DNA of 12,973 nucleotides from Firmicutes bacterium UBA6226 (GCA_002441045.1 DJWQ01000154.1:1-12973), one strand, 5' to 3'; positions 1-7,927 are shown, counted from the stretch's first letter. Numbers and translations: made by a program. Notes: generated by a model not told the origin, from the letters alone.

Positions 1-35
1 TTTTATTGTCACAAAATGAAATGGAGGGATAGGAA

Positions 36-1595
36 ATGTACATTACAATTAAGAAATCAAACAACATCGATGAGAAATCTATAGAAGCTTGGTTTCCAGT
101 TGCAGAAGAAAAGTTTAGTAAAATCTGCGAGGAGCTTGGAATAAGTGTTTCAACAAATGCCAATTGCTATATTGTCGATTCAAATGACAGTGATTTGATT
201 AGTGTCATTAAAGAAAGATACTGCAACGTTGATGAACTGAACTTTCTAGTAAAGAGGCTAGATAGCTTTGATGCAAAAGAAAAAAATACTTTCTTTGCTT
301 CTGCTGTTGCCACTGATGCTCAATCACTTAAAGAGCTTATCAACCTGACCTACAATACCCATTGTTACAGTGTCATCTGTGACTTTAGTAATCTGAATGC
401 GGTGGGCAGGGATGTATATCTCAATGAGGTCGGTGCTGCTACTACAAAAGAACTTGAAGCAATCGATGGAAGAGCCGTGGTTGATGAACTTATGAAATTC
501 AGTCCAATGAAAGTTGTAACACCTTATGGAGTCCTTTATCAAAATAGAAATCAACCTGAACAGGTTTATGATGGTAGGCACTTTCCGTGTTATTACTGGC
601 AAAGTGAAATAGCTACAGTATGTCTTGAAGCTCATGGAGATCAGGAGTTCATTTACATGCCGTGCCCTTCTAGCTCTATTGAAAAGGCGTTGATTCGATT
701 AGAAGTTAAGGACATCGAAGAATGTAAACTTTCCTTTGAAAGCGATATGTTGCCTAGTAGGTTGATTGAGTTCATTAGCAAAGATGAATCGATGGCGGCC
801 AAGGTAAATATGCTAAATGATTTTTCAAAGCGTTTTAAAGAGATGGGTGGTCATGAATCTCAATATTTTGAAAAGTTAATGGCGTACATCAGACCAAGAA
901 ACCTGTATGAAATAAACGCTTTAATAGATCATATGCATGAATTCCAAATGTTCGATGGTATTAAAAGTGCCGAAGAATATGGGCGGTATATGATTTGTGA
1001 CTCTGGTCATTTTGAATACGATGAAAATCTTGAGGACTACATCGATTTTAAAAGGTATGGCGAACAGAGAATGAATAATGAATGTGGCGCTGTGACCCAT
1101 ACCGGTTACATTACTTATTATGGTTCAAGTATGAAACTGCAGGATGTCCTACTAGAGAATCTCGGTATAACAATTCAAAACACTGACCAAGTTCATCAAA
1201 TGAAGCTCTATATGCCTCTGAAAGCCATCACTTATGATGTTGAAAATGACTATGGCTACATGGAAAAATCATATGATTCTGAGGAGATCCCTTCGCATGA
1301 GCTCACTAAATACGAAGAGGAAATCCTAAAAGCAATTGAAAAACGCAGATTACCGGGTGAGGAACAAAGGGGGATGATGAAATATTATAGTGAATGTGAC
1401 AGCTTGAACGCAAAGGTTTCAAAATATGAGTTCACCGTTGAAGAAGTATGTGGTGAACTGATGGGGGTTGCAGTTCTTACACTTAATGATGACTTAACGG
1501 AAAAAGAACTGGATCTCATCAAGAGTGAGGTAACTGGTCAAGCATCTGATGGCTATGTGCCCAAAAATAATATGGGAGTAAGTAGGTTAGAATGA
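36..1595 (+). CDS. ArdA-like antirestriction protein, C-terminus replaced by RIT terminal repeat
   Basis: Family: ArdA-type proteins are acidic DNA mimics that inhibit type I restriction enzymes when a conjugative element enters a new host. Seen: GGAGGG at 23-28 lies 7 bases before the ATG. The 519-residue product is acidic. Residues about 60-190 (VDELNFLVKRLDSF, TPYGVLY, YDGRHFP) and 310-363 (SAEEYGRYMICDSGHFEYD, GYITYYG) match, from memory, the long ArdA proteins of Clostridia ICEs. Residues about 390-506 look like the extra C-terminal domain often fused to them, which usually continues as GQxSDGxGEGFEQ. Here the motif stops at GQASDGY (501-507) and changes to VPKNNMGVSRLE. Residues 505-519 are encoded inside the left terminal inverted repeat, so the native C-terminus is lost, probably some tens of residues. 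The ArdA part itself looks complete, so activity may survive. The family call is from recalled similarity, not a search. Confidence 0.72.
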   Translation: MYITIKKSNNIDEKSIEAWFPVAEEKFSKICEELGISVSTNANCYIVDSNDSDLISVIKERYCNVDELNFLVKRLDSFDAKEKNTFFASAVATDAQSLKELINLTYNTHCYSVICDFSNLNAVGRDVYLNEVGAATTKELEAIDGRAVVDELMKFSPMKVVTPYGVLYQNRNQPEQVYDGRHFPCYYWQSEIATVCLEAHGDQEFIYMPCPSSSIEKALIRLEVKDIEECKLSFESDMLPSRLIEFISKDESMAAKVNMLNDFSKRFKEMGGHESQYFEKLMAYIRPRNLYEINALIDHMHEFQMFDGIKSAEEYGRYMICDSGHFEYDENLEDYIDFKRYGEQRMNNECGAVTHTGYITYYGSSMKLQDVLLENLGITIQNTDQVHQMKLYMPLKAITYDVENDYGYMEKSYDSEEIPSHELTKYEEEILKAIEKRRLPGEEQRGMMKYYSECDSLNAKVSKYEFTVEEVCGELMGVAVLTLNDDLTEKELDLIKSEVTGQASDGYVPKNNMGVSRLE

Positions 1596-1634
1596 GCCCG
1601 TGCAAGCCTTTCTTACAATACTTTATCCCATATT
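1547..1634 (+). repeat. Left terminal inverted repeat of the RIT element (88 bp)
   Basis: Starts TGATGGCTATGTGCCC and ends CTTTATCCCATATT. It is the reverse complement of 4933-5020 except for one base (T at 1619). It encodes the last 15 residues and the stop of the ArdA-like gene. It holds a nested inverted pair: AATATGGGA (1569-1577) with TCCCATATT (1626-1634), and inside it GTAAG (1578-1582) with CTTAC (1612-1616). These are probable recombinase binding sites (inference). Confidence 0.95.
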
Positions 1635-1658
1635 AAAGTGGTACGCTTATACCATTTT
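1635..1658. terminator. Possible hairpin terminator between two converging genes
   Basis: AAAGTGGTA (1635-1643) pairs with TACCATTTT (1650-1658) around a 6-base loop, with one G-U pair on the plus strand, followed by TTTTAG. It lies between the converging ArdA-like gene and the third recombinase, whose stop codon falls in the loop. The stem is short and AT-rich and there is no long T-tract, so the call is weak. Confidence 0.3.
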
Positions 1659-2663
1659 AGTTAATTTATCAATCAAACTGCTGTCATCATTCCAGTCAGA
1701 AAGTGTAGATGCAGTTATTTCAGGATAAGCTTTTTCTAACGCATCTCGTTTCCGCTCCGTATCAAGTTTGGCATATATCTCTGTTGTTGAAATATCAACA
1801 TGTCCTAAAATATCACGGATATAGATCAGGTCAATTCCGGCTTGATATAAATGCATAGCTTTTGAGTGTCTAAAAATATGTGGCGTGATTTTGAAATCAG
1901 AGAGATGTATTGATGATTCAACTGCCCGTTTTTCATATTTTTTAATGATATAAGAAATACCTTTTCTTGTGTATGGAATGTGATGGCAGTTAATAAACAA
2001 AGGCATGTTTGTTGCTTTTAAATCTGGATACCCTAATTCAGAAAGATATTGTCTTAGCAGCAACACTGTATTTTTCATAATCGGGACATGTCTTGTTTTT
2101 TCTCCTTTTCCCGTCAAAGTGATAATAGAGGGATTTTCAAAACGAATGTCTTTAACTTTCAGATTACACAGCTCACTTACCCTTGCTCCTGTGTCATAAA
2201 GAACCGTTAATATAACCAATTCTTTTCTTTCAGATAAAATGGAGCGATTAGGCAATGCTAATAATGCTTTCATTTCTAGTGGTGTCAGATACCCCACCAC
2301 TGTTTTAGGACTTCTTTTTTGAGGAATTGCCATTATTTTTTGGCATAAAAACAGATGCTCAGGTGCTTCAATTTGTAAATAACTGAAAAAAGAATTTAAT
2401 GCCGTTCTTCGGTGGTTTCTGGAGTTTATACTGCAACCTCTAGCGGACTCAATCCAATCATAATAGTCCTTAATCAGTTGTTGCGTAATCTTTGAAATCG
2501 TTAACTTTTCAGGTGGAATATGCTTTTCATCTCTACAAAATATTAACAATAATTTGAAAGCATCACGGTAATTTTTGATTGTATTGATGCTTGCATTTCG
2601 TTGCCCAGACATATATGTTGTTAAAAAATTGGTTAGATAATAGGAAAAATCAGAAGTTTTCAT
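1647..2663 (-). CDS. ritC: Tyrosine recombinase, third gene of RIT trio
   Basis: Site-specific recombinase of the XerC/XerD/phage integrase family, thought to act with its two partners in moving the RIT element. An N-terminal SAM-like DNA-binding domain (about 1-105) precedes the catalytic domain. Numbering from the ATG at 2663 (338 residues), the catalytic residues are Arg161 (in TGARVSEL), Lys186 (TGKGEKTRH), His262 and Arg265 (HIFRHS), His288 (LGH) and Tyr297 (TEIYAKLD). A GTG at 2672 would add three residues, but AGCAGG sits about 8 bases before the ATG and overlaps that GTG region, so I prefer the ATG. The gene start overlaps the end of the preceding recombinase, suggesting translational coupling. 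It is the most XerC-like of the three. The symbol follows RIT naming by position. Confidence 0.9.
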   Translation of the reverse strand: MKTSDFSYYLTNFLTTYMSGQRNASINTIKNYRDAFKLLLIFCRDEKHIPPEKLTISKITQQLIKDYYDWIESARGCSINSRNHRRTALNSFFSYLQIEAPEHLFLCQKIMAIPQKRSPKTVVGYLTPLEMKALLALPNRSILSERKELVILTVLYDTGARVSELCNLKVKDIRFENPSIITLTGKGEKTRHVPIMKNTVLLLRQYLSELGYPDLKATNMPLFINCHHIPYTRKGISYIIKKYEKRAVESSIHLSDFKITPHIFRHSKAMHLYQAGIDLIYIRDILGHVDISTTEIYAKLDTERKRDALEKAYPEITASTLSDWNDDSSLIDKLTKMV

Positions 2664-3648
2664 GATCGTCACCTGCTGTAAAAGGAATAATATCAGAATA
2701 TTGATCTTCCAAAATTTGGCCTATTGTTGGATATATTTCTGCGGTTATTCTTAAATAGTAAGTTGTATATCGAAATAGGCTATGTCCCATATAAGCTTTT
2801 AGGTATGGATAGCAAGTGTTCAGATCTTTTCCTTCTTTCACCCAATTCCTAAGGCAATGAACGGCAAATGTATGCCTGAAATCATGAATTCGGATTTGAT
2901 GATTCTTGCCGCCATGAGAGATATTTGCATTTCTTAAGAACCTGCGAAAATTGCCATAGATGTTCATATATTTTATTGGTTCTTGTGTTCTTGATGGAAA
3001 GAAATATTGGTGCTGCTCATTTGAATGGACCTGTTGATAGTAAACTGTACATCTATTTTGCATGTCTTCTGAGAGTGGAACGAGGCGTTCACCCGAATTT
3101 TTAGCCCCAACAATTCTAATTACCCCATTTTCGATATCAACATTTTCTGTCAACAAACTTGTTGCCTCAGAAACACGAAGCCCACAAGAATACAACAGCC
3201 TAAAAAATAAAGGCATAATGAGGTGCCTATAGGGATACTGATGTGAAAAATGGCAACTATCCGTGGAATTGAAAAATCGAATTAGTTCTTCATTGCTGTA
3301 TATATGCGGGGTATACCTCTTTTCTGGTGGCAATGTCTTTATTGGGAAAATATACGCAGTTGTACCCTTATCACATTGATATTTTGCAAGATGGCAGATT
3401 GGTGTCATTTGGAGTCGCAGCGTTTTGGGAGAAAGATAACGATTAATGCCTCTTTGGTGCCATGCCATAACAATACGCTTTGATAAAATACTTTCATTCG
3501 GAAAATTCTCATAGCAAAATTGATCAAACGACTTTAAAACTATTGAAGGACCATAATAAATATTTCCAAGTCCGTGTTTTAATCTGATAAACCCACCAAT
3601 ATCACCAGCTAACCCGCTTTTAAATGTTAAATCATTAAAATTCGCCAT
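2650..3648 (-). CDS. ritB: Tyrosine recombinase, second gene of RIT trio
   Basis: Integrase-family recombinase of 332 residues. Catalytic residues visible: Arg158 (CGLRVSEAT), Lys183 (VGAKNSGERLVPL), His255 and Arg258 (IHDFRHTF), His289 (MGHS) and Tyr298, with Tyr297 adjacent. Tyr298 is preferred because its spacing from the GH motif, nine residues, matches the other two proteins. A long insert (HCLRNWVKEGKDLNTCYPYLKAY in part, about 264-286) lies between the RH and GH motifs, where the other two have a shorter link; this is a visible peculiarity of this member. The start ATG at 3648 has GGGGGTAGG a few bases upstream, inside the end of the first gene, giving a 14-bp overlap. Family knowledge: all three RIT proteins are conserved together, implying a joint role, but the task of each is not known to me. 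Confidence 0.9.
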   Translation of the reverse strand: MANFNDLTFKSGLAGDIGGFIRLKHGLGNIYYGPSIVLKSFDQFCYENFPNESILSKRIVMAWHQRGINRYLSPKTLRLQMTPICHLAKYQCDKGTTAYIFPIKTLPPEKRYTPHIYSNEELIRFFNSTDSCHFSHQYPYRHLIMPLFFRLLYSCGLRVSEATSLLTENVDIENGVIRIVGAKNSGERLVPLSEDMQNRCTVYYQQVHSNEQHQYFFPSRTQEPIKYMNIYGNFRRFLRNANISHGGKNHQIRIHDFRHTFAVHCLRNWVKEGKDLNTCYPYLKAYMGHSLFRYTTYYLRITAEIYPTIGQILEDQYSDIIPFTAGDDHENF

Positions 3649-4867
3649 TTTTTCCTACCCCCAATTTACTTACATCGATAGCGCAATCTCGAAGTCGTTT
3701 TACATCAACATTCAAATAAATCGATGTTGAGTCACTGGATTTATGGCCTAATATGTTTGATATTTCATTTAAGGGTATATTTTCTTCCATAAGCGTAGTT
3801 GCTAACGAATGCCTTAACGAATGCATTCCATTTCTCTTTTTAGCTGATATAGGCAGTTTTGCTCTAACCATATACTTCTCCACGGTTTTATAGAGATGAT
3901 TTTTATAAGAAAGCTCTGTATATGGTGGTAAATGCTTAATAAACACATGTGGATTATCTACTTTAGGTCTGGAATACTGAATGTAATCAATGATTGCCCA
4001 CCCGACGTCTTTTAAAAGCGGAAGTGTAAGTGGTTCTCCAGTTTTAGATTGGATGATTACAATTTTGTTTTCCCTCCAGTATAAGTTTTCAAATTTTAGA
4101 TTTTTAATATCACAGCTTCTCATACCAAGTCTTGCAACAAGAAGTATCATTGCATAATCTCTTTTTTCATTTGGATTGTTCTGATCAATTGCATCTAATA
4201 GCTGTTGTACTTCATTTTTTGTCCAAAAGGATGGCAAACTATGATGATATGTACCCCTAACTGTTCCAATAAAATACGAGAAATCTTGACTTGTGATGTT
4301 TTCAAAGTACAAATAGCGTAGGAATAATCTGACTGCGCCTGCGTGATTTTTTATTGTTGATTTTTTATACTCTGCAAGTGTTTCGATGTATTTAAATATT
4401 GTCTCAGATGTCCATTCTTCTATAGATGAACAATTGCTCTTCTCAAGAAACTGCATAAATTTGATGATGCTGCACAAATAGCTTTCGATAGTCATGGGCG
4501 AATATTCGCCCTCCAATAAATGTTTTCCATACAGATTCATAAGTTCAATGTACTGTACATTCTTCAACTTGGTCACTGGTTTATAGATTCTCAAAGGAAT
4601 TTCACTGTATCGAGTATAATGATCCAAAATAAAAATTGCTCTTTTTATAAAGTTTTTATTGCGATTATTAAACTCAGTCTTACTACTCCTTTGTTCAAAA
4701 TATTCCATCGCAATTTCTAAGCTAAATTCATCAACTCCCCTATTTTCAAAGTATCGTGTCATACCATTCCAGAAATATCTGAAATTATCCCTTGTTAATT
4801 TGCTGTGACCTGAAGCTTCAAGTTCGTTTAAAACTGCCTTAGTCAATTCGTGTAAATTTTGTTTCAT
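3635..4867 (-). CDS. ritA: Tyrosine recombinase, first gene of RIT trio
   Basis: Integrase-family recombinase, 410 residues from the ATG at 4867. A TTG one codon upstream (4870) is possible, but GGGAGGG lies 5-6 bases before the ATG and fits it well. Catalytic residues from that ATG: Arg250 (LGMRSCDIKN), Lys275 (QSKTGEP), His349 and Arg352 (HSLRHSLA), His375 (LGHKSSDST) and Tyr384 (SIYLNVD). It has an extended N-terminal region (about 1-100) before the SAM-like core-binding domain (about 105-200), making it the longest of the trio. It is the promoter-proximal gene and lies about 65 bp from the right terminal repeat. Tn554 TnpA-type recombinases are related, but the whole arrangement favours a RIT element. 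Confidence 0.9.
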   Translation of the reverse strand: MKQNLHELTKAVLNELEASGHSKLTRDNFRYFWNGMTRYFENRGVDEFSLEIAMEYFEQRSSKTEFNNRNKNFIKRAIFILDHYTRYSEIPLRIYKPVTKLKNVQYIELMNLYGKHLLEGEYSPMTIESYLCSIIKFMQFLEKSNCSSIEEWTSETIFKYIETLAEYKKSTIKNHAGAVRLFLRYLYFENITSQDFSYFIGTVRGTYHHSLPSFWTKNEVQQLLDAIDQNNPNEKRDYAMILLVARLGMRSCDIKNLKFENLYWRENKIVIIQSKTGEPLTLPLLKDVGWAIIDYIQYSRPKVDNPHVFIKHLPPYTELSYKNHLYKTVEKYMVRAKLPISAKKRNGMHSLRHSLATTLMEENIPLNEISNILGHKSSDSTSIYLNVDVKRLRDCAIDVSKLGVGKNGEF

Positions 4868-4914
4868 CAAAACCCTCCCAAATATAATTAGTAGCTTAAA
4901 AAGCCCTCAATTAT

Positions 4915-4920
4915 ATTATA
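4915..4920 (-). promoter_or_regulatory. Candidate -10 box for the RIT recombinase operon
   Basis: Minus-strand TATAAT (plus-strand ATTATA at 4915-4920) about 48 bases before the ritA ATG. The expected -35 position lies inside the right terminal repeat and reads TATCCC or, with a 19-base spacer, TTTATC, so it is poor. A promoter whose activity depends on the repeat or on bound recombinase is possible (inference). Confidence 0.4.
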
Positions 4921-4932
4921 ATGGAGTTTATA

Positions 4933-5020
4933 AATATGGGATAAAGTCTTGTAAGAAAGGCTTGCACGGGCTCATTCTAACCTACTTACTCCCATATTAT
5001 TTTTGGGCACATAGCCATCA
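4933..5020 (-). repeat. Right terminal inverted repeat of the RIT element (88 bp)
   Basis: Inverted copy of 1547-1634, beginning AATATGGGATAAAG and ending GGGCACATAGCCATCA. It differs from the left copy at a single position. It lies directly upstream of the first recombinase gene and may supply part of that promoter. The remains of a serine recombinase gene begin just outside it. Confidence 0.95.
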
Positions 5021-5897
5021 TTATGCGACTTGTCACATAATGATTGATATGCTCCGAAATGAAAAATATAAAGGGGATGCGCTTTTCCAAAAGACATACA
5101 CGGATAGCAATTACAGTCGACGACCTAATAAAGGTGAGAAAGACCAATTTTACTGCAAGAATCATCATGAGCCTATCGTAAGCAAAGAAGTGTTTTCTAA
5201 GGCACAAAAGCTGATAACACAAAGAGCGAAGAGTAAGGCTGTTAACAAGAACGTGTACCAAAACAGATATGTATTAAGCGGCAGAATCGTCTGTGGAGAA
5301 TGCGGGTCCAAGTTTAGGAGAAAAACAAACTACTCTGCCGGTAGAAGTTATATCGCCTGGAGCTGCATAGGGCATATTGAAGACAAGGACAGCTGCTCCA
5401 TGCTATTTATTCGGGATGGAGAGATAAAGGCTACCTTTGCCACCATGATGAATAAGCTTGCCTACAGCAGAAAGATTATCCTTGGGCCACTTTATGATGA
5501 TATAAGTAAAAACCAAGAAGAGTGTGACCTTGAAAGAATTGATGCCATCGATAAGCGCATGGAGCAATTGACCGAAGAGCGCAATACACTTATTGGCCTT
5601 ATGACAAAAGGGTTTCTTGAACCGGCACTTTTTAGCAAGGAACGAAATGCTCTGGATAGCGAAATAAAAAATCTAACCACTGAGAAGACGAATCTGGTCA
5701 TGTCATTTACAAGTGGCACATCACAGGCAGATGAGGTAAAGGCGCTTTTTGATTATGTTTCTAAAGATAAGTTTGATGGCAACTATACAGACGAGGCGTT
5801 TGAAAAGTTTGTAGAAAACATCATTGTAAATTCAAGGGATGAACTGATATTTGAACTAAAATGTGGACTTTCCCTTAAAGAAAGGGTGGTGAGGTAA
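5021..5897 (+). pseudogene. Large serine recombinase, N-terminal catalytic half missing
   Basis: Large serine recombinases carry a resolvase-type catalytic domain, a recombinase domain, a zinc ribbon and a coiled coil. Here only the latter part remains: MLRNEKYKGDALFQKTY (from about 5049) is the usual end of the recombinase domain. It is followed by a zinc ribbon (CGECGSKF, then WSCIGH and DSC) and a long charged coiled coil (about 5530-5700). The catalytic domain with its serine is absent, because the right terminal repeat abuts the gene. The open frame can be read back to a TTG at 4962, but those first residues come from the repeat. An in-frame ATG at 5040 is the first plausible internal start. 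About 250 N-terminal residues appear to be missing compared with its intact neighbour at 6316. The stop codon is directly followed by the ATG of the next gene. Recombinase activity is not expected. Confidence 0.85.
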
Positions 5898-6314
5898 ATG
5901 GCCTATGTACCATACGGATATACAATTACGGACGGAGTTGTTACCGTTGATGAAAGGGCTGCGGATCAAGTAAGTGATTTCTTTGAAAAGTACATTTCAG
6001 GACTTTCTCTAGCTGTGGCCGGTGAGCAGGCTGGTATTGAAAAGACACATTCATCCATGGGGCATATTTTGAAAAATGTCAACTATCTTGGAAATGACGT
6101 ATACCCCGCAATCATTGATAAAGAGACGTTTGATAAGGCTGAAGAAGTTAGAAGTAAACGTGCGAAGGACTTAGGGCGGATTGCAGAGCTTGCAGCTTTC
6201 AGTGCTCCCCCACCTATAGAGCGATTTAAAGTGAGAAAATCAGAAGGTAAGCTTCCAGATGATCCAGTAGCGCGAGCGGAGTACCTGTATAGTCTGATAG
6301 AAAGCGAGGTTTAA
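5898..6314 (+). CDS. Small recombinase-domain protein lacking catalytic domain
   Basis: A 138-residue protein resembling an isolated recombinase domain of large serine recombinases: YVPYGYTI, then a predicted helical section ([21 protein letters not shown]), then [17 protein letters not shown] and a [16 protein letters not shown] segment, a pattern also present in the full-length enzymes. It has no resolvase catalytic domain and no zinc ribbon. It starts immediately after the preceding stop (TAA then ATG) with GGTGAGG just upstream, and ends one base before the next gene start, so the three are almost certainly co-translated. Similar small proteins sit between two large serine recombinases in other Firmicute mobile elements (recalled, not searched). 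A role as accessory DNA-binding or directionality subunit is inference. Confidence 0.7.
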   Translation: MAYVPYGYTITDGVVTVDERAADQVSDFFEKYISGLSLAVAGEQAGIEKTHSSMGHILKNVNYLGNDVYPAIIDKETFDKAEEVRSKRAKDLGRIAELAAFSAPPPIERFKVRKSEGKLPDDPVARAEYLYSLIESEV

Positions 6315-6315
6315 A

Positions 6316-7878
6316 TTGGCAGAGAAAAACATAACTGTAATTCCAGCACGAAAAAGGGTCGGAAGTACAGCCGCAAAAGAAAAAGTAAAGAAACTACGTG
6401 TTGCTGCTTATTGCCGTGTTTCTACAGAAACTGAAGAGCAGAACTCAAGCTATGAGGTGCAGGTGGCGCATTACACCGAGTTTATAAAGAAAAATGCTGA
6501 ATGGGAGTTTGCAGGCATATTTGCAGATGACGGCATTTCAGGCACGAACACGAAAAAACGAGAAGAGTTCAACCGCATGATCGACGAGTGCATGGAGGGG
6601 AACATCGATCTGGTTATTACAAAATCCATCAGTCGATTTGCCCGTAACACTCTGGACTGCCTAAAGTATATTAGGCAGCTAAAGGATAAGAACATATCGG
6701 TGTTTTTCGAGAAAGAGAACATCAACACAATGGATGCCAAGGGAGAGGTGCTTCTGACCATTATGGCATCCCTCGCGCAGCAAGAAAGTCAGAGCCTTTC
6801 CCAGAACGTTAAGCTTGGACTTCAGTATCGATACCAGCAAGGGAAAGTCCAGATCAACCATAATCGCTTTATGGGGTACACAAAAGATGAAGAAGGAAAC
6901 CTAATCATTGTTCCTGAAGAGGCTGAAATCATTAAGCGCATTTACAGAGAGTACCTTGAGGGTAAAAGCCTAGCAGGCATTGGTAGGGATCTTGAGAAGG
7001 ACGGTATTTTAACAGCTGCAGGAAAACCAAGATGGCGACCGGAGACCATAAAGAAGATTCTGATGAACGAAAAGTACATCGGTGATGCCCTTTTACAGAA
7101 GACCTTCACCGTGGATTTTCTTACAAAGAAAAGAGTCAAGAATGAAGGCCATGTCCCACAGTATTATGTTGAAAATAGCCATGAGGCGATCATACCAAAG
7201 GAACTATTTTTACAGGCTCAGGAAGAACTTCATCGCAGGAATAATATTTACACGGGGGCAGATAAAAACAAAAGACTCTATAGCAGTAAATACGCTTTGA
7301 GCACCATAACCTTCTGCGGAGATTGCGGGGACATTTACAGACGGGTCTACTGGAATATACGTGGTAGAAAAGAGTTTGTTTGGCGATGCGTTACAAGAAT
7401 CGAGCAAGGCCCTGAAACGTGTAAGAATCGAACGGTAAAAGAAGGAGATTTATATGATACGGTAATGACTGCCATTAATAGACTCCTTGCCGGTGGAGAT
7501 AACATGATAAGAACACTAGAAGATAACATCCATGCGGTAATTGGTGACACCACAGAATATAAGATTTCAGAGATTAACAAACTGCTAGAGGAAAAGCAGA
7601 AAGAAGTAATCAGCCTTGCCAACAAGGGAAAAGATTACGAATTCCTAGCTAATGAGATTGATAAGCTCCGTGAAGAGCGACAGAGGCTTCTTGTGGAAGA
7701 TGCATCCTTAAGTGGTGAGAATGAGCGGATAGACGAACTGATAGGATTTATCCGCAGGAACAAATATCGCACCCTACTGTATGATGACACTTTAGTAAGG
7801 AAGCTGATCCAAAACGTCACGGTGTACGAAAAGCACTTTGTGATTAGCTTTAAATCTGGCATTGAAATTGAAGTGTGA
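6316..7878 (+). CDS. Large serine recombinase (ICE integrase/excisionase type), intact
   Basis: Site-specific recombinase expected to integrate or excise an ICE through a serine-DNA covalent intermediate. Of 520 residues, about 27-170 form the resolvase domain: nucleophile Ser36 in [27 protein letters not shown] (73-85) and [11 protein letters not shown] (101-111) with catalytic arginines. About 185-300 form the recombinase domain (ending in [17 protein letters not shown]). A zinc ribbon has Cys334, Cys337, Cys358 and Cys369, and a coiled coil spans about 395-475. The length fits the family. The start is TTG at 6316, one base after the previous stop, with a moderate GAGG motif upstream; the next in-frame ATG lies within the catalytic domain, so TTG is favoured. 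It is the only complete serine recombinase here and could still act on the element ends if the middle and first proteins are dispensable. Confidence 0.93.
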   Translation: MAEKNITVIPARKRVGSTAAKEKVKKLRVAAYCRVSTETEEQNSSYEVQVAHYTEFIKKNAEWEFAGIFADDGISGTNTKKREEFNRMIDECMEGNIDLVITKSISRFARNTLDCLKYIRQLKDKNISVFFEKENINTMDAKGEVLLTIMASLAQQESQSLSQNVKLGLQYRYQQGKVQINHNRFMGYTKDEEGNLIIVPEEAEIIKRIYREYLEGKSLAGIGRDLEKDGILTAAGKPRWRPETIKKILMNEKYIGDALLQKTFTVDFLTKKRVKNEGHVPQYYVENSHEAIIPKELFLQAQEELHRRNNIYTGADKNKRLYSSKYALSTITFCGDCGDIYRRVYWNIRGRKEFVWRCVTRIEQGPETCKNRTVKEGDLYDTVMTAINRLLAGGDNMIRTLEDNIHAVIGDTTEYKISEINKLLEEKQKEVISLANKGKDYEFLANEIDKLREERQRLLVEDASLSGENERIDELIGFIRRNKYRTLLYDDTLVRKLIQNVTVYEKHFVISFKSGIEIEV

Positions 7879-7905
7879 AAAACGGATTATAGAATTGGCC
7901 GTTTT
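7879..7905 (+). terminator. Weak candidate terminator after serine recombinase
   Basis: AAAACGG (7879-7885) pairs with CCGTTTT (7899-7905) around a 13-base loop, directly after the stop codon, followed by ACTTA. The stem is short and its T-run is part of the stem. It is plausible as the end of the recombinase operon but not strong. Confidence 0.4.
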
Positions 7906-7927
7906 ACTTAGCTAAATGGAACTAGCA

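Larger units (their letters stand above)
1547..5020 (-). mobile_element. RIT (Recombinase-in-Trio) element, about 3.47 kb
   Basis: Three tyrosine recombinase genes lie head to tail on the minus strand with 14-bp and 14- to 23-bp overlaps, and are enclosed by 88-bp inverted repeats that match at 87 positions. No passenger gene is present: only about 62 bp separate the right repeat from the first gene, and about 12 bp separate the last stop from the left repeat. RIT elements are a known class defined by exactly this arrangement of three different tyrosine recombinases with conserved order and terminal inverted repeats. All three proteins keep the full catalytic residue set and the repeats are almost identical, so the element looks intact and perhaps recently active. 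The exact outer boundary is uncertain, because the outermost bases of the left repeat also fit the reading frame of the interrupted gene. Tn554-like elements are the main alternative, but their third gene is not a recombinase. Confidence 0.88.
1..7878. mobile_element. Remnant of an integrative conjugative element (ICE), interrupted by a RIT element
   Basis: The ArdA-like gene on the left and the serine recombinase set on the right are both typical ICE cargo and integration genes of Firmicutes. By eye this serine recombinase stretch is clearly richer in G and C than the DNA after 7878. No relaxase, coupling protein, type IV secretion or replication gene is present between them; the only intervening DNA is the RIT element. 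I infer that the ICE interior has been deleted. The left limit is unknown because the element probably continues upstream of the window, and the right limit is inferred to lie between 7879 and 8019. Confidence 0.5.

Noticed and set aside
1547..5020. Tn554-type transposon
   Set aside because: Tn554 elements have no long terminal inverted repeats and their third protein is not a tyrosine recombinase, whereas all three here carry the full catalytic set.
1547..5020. CRISPR array or invertible promoter switch suggested by the repeats
   Set aside because: There are only two copies, inverted and 3.3 kb apart, enclosing recombinase genes; no spaced direct repeats exist. Inversion of the whole segment between the repeats cannot be excluded but nothing supports it.
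4962..5039. N-terminal residues of the serine recombinase fragment read from a TTG inside the right repeat
   Set aside because: These codons belong mostly to the RIT terminal repeat and show no recombinase similarity; the frame is open by chance.
4520..5261. Open frames at 4520-4720 (plus strand) and 4986-5261 (minus strand)
   Set aside because: Both are out-of-frame shadows of ritA and the serine recombinase fragment, with no family resemblance.
6471..7862. Several open frames of 60-96 codons on the opposite strand or in other frames of the serine recombinase gene
   Set aside because: They lie wholly inside a well-supported gene, lack convincing ribosome binding sites and resemble no known family.
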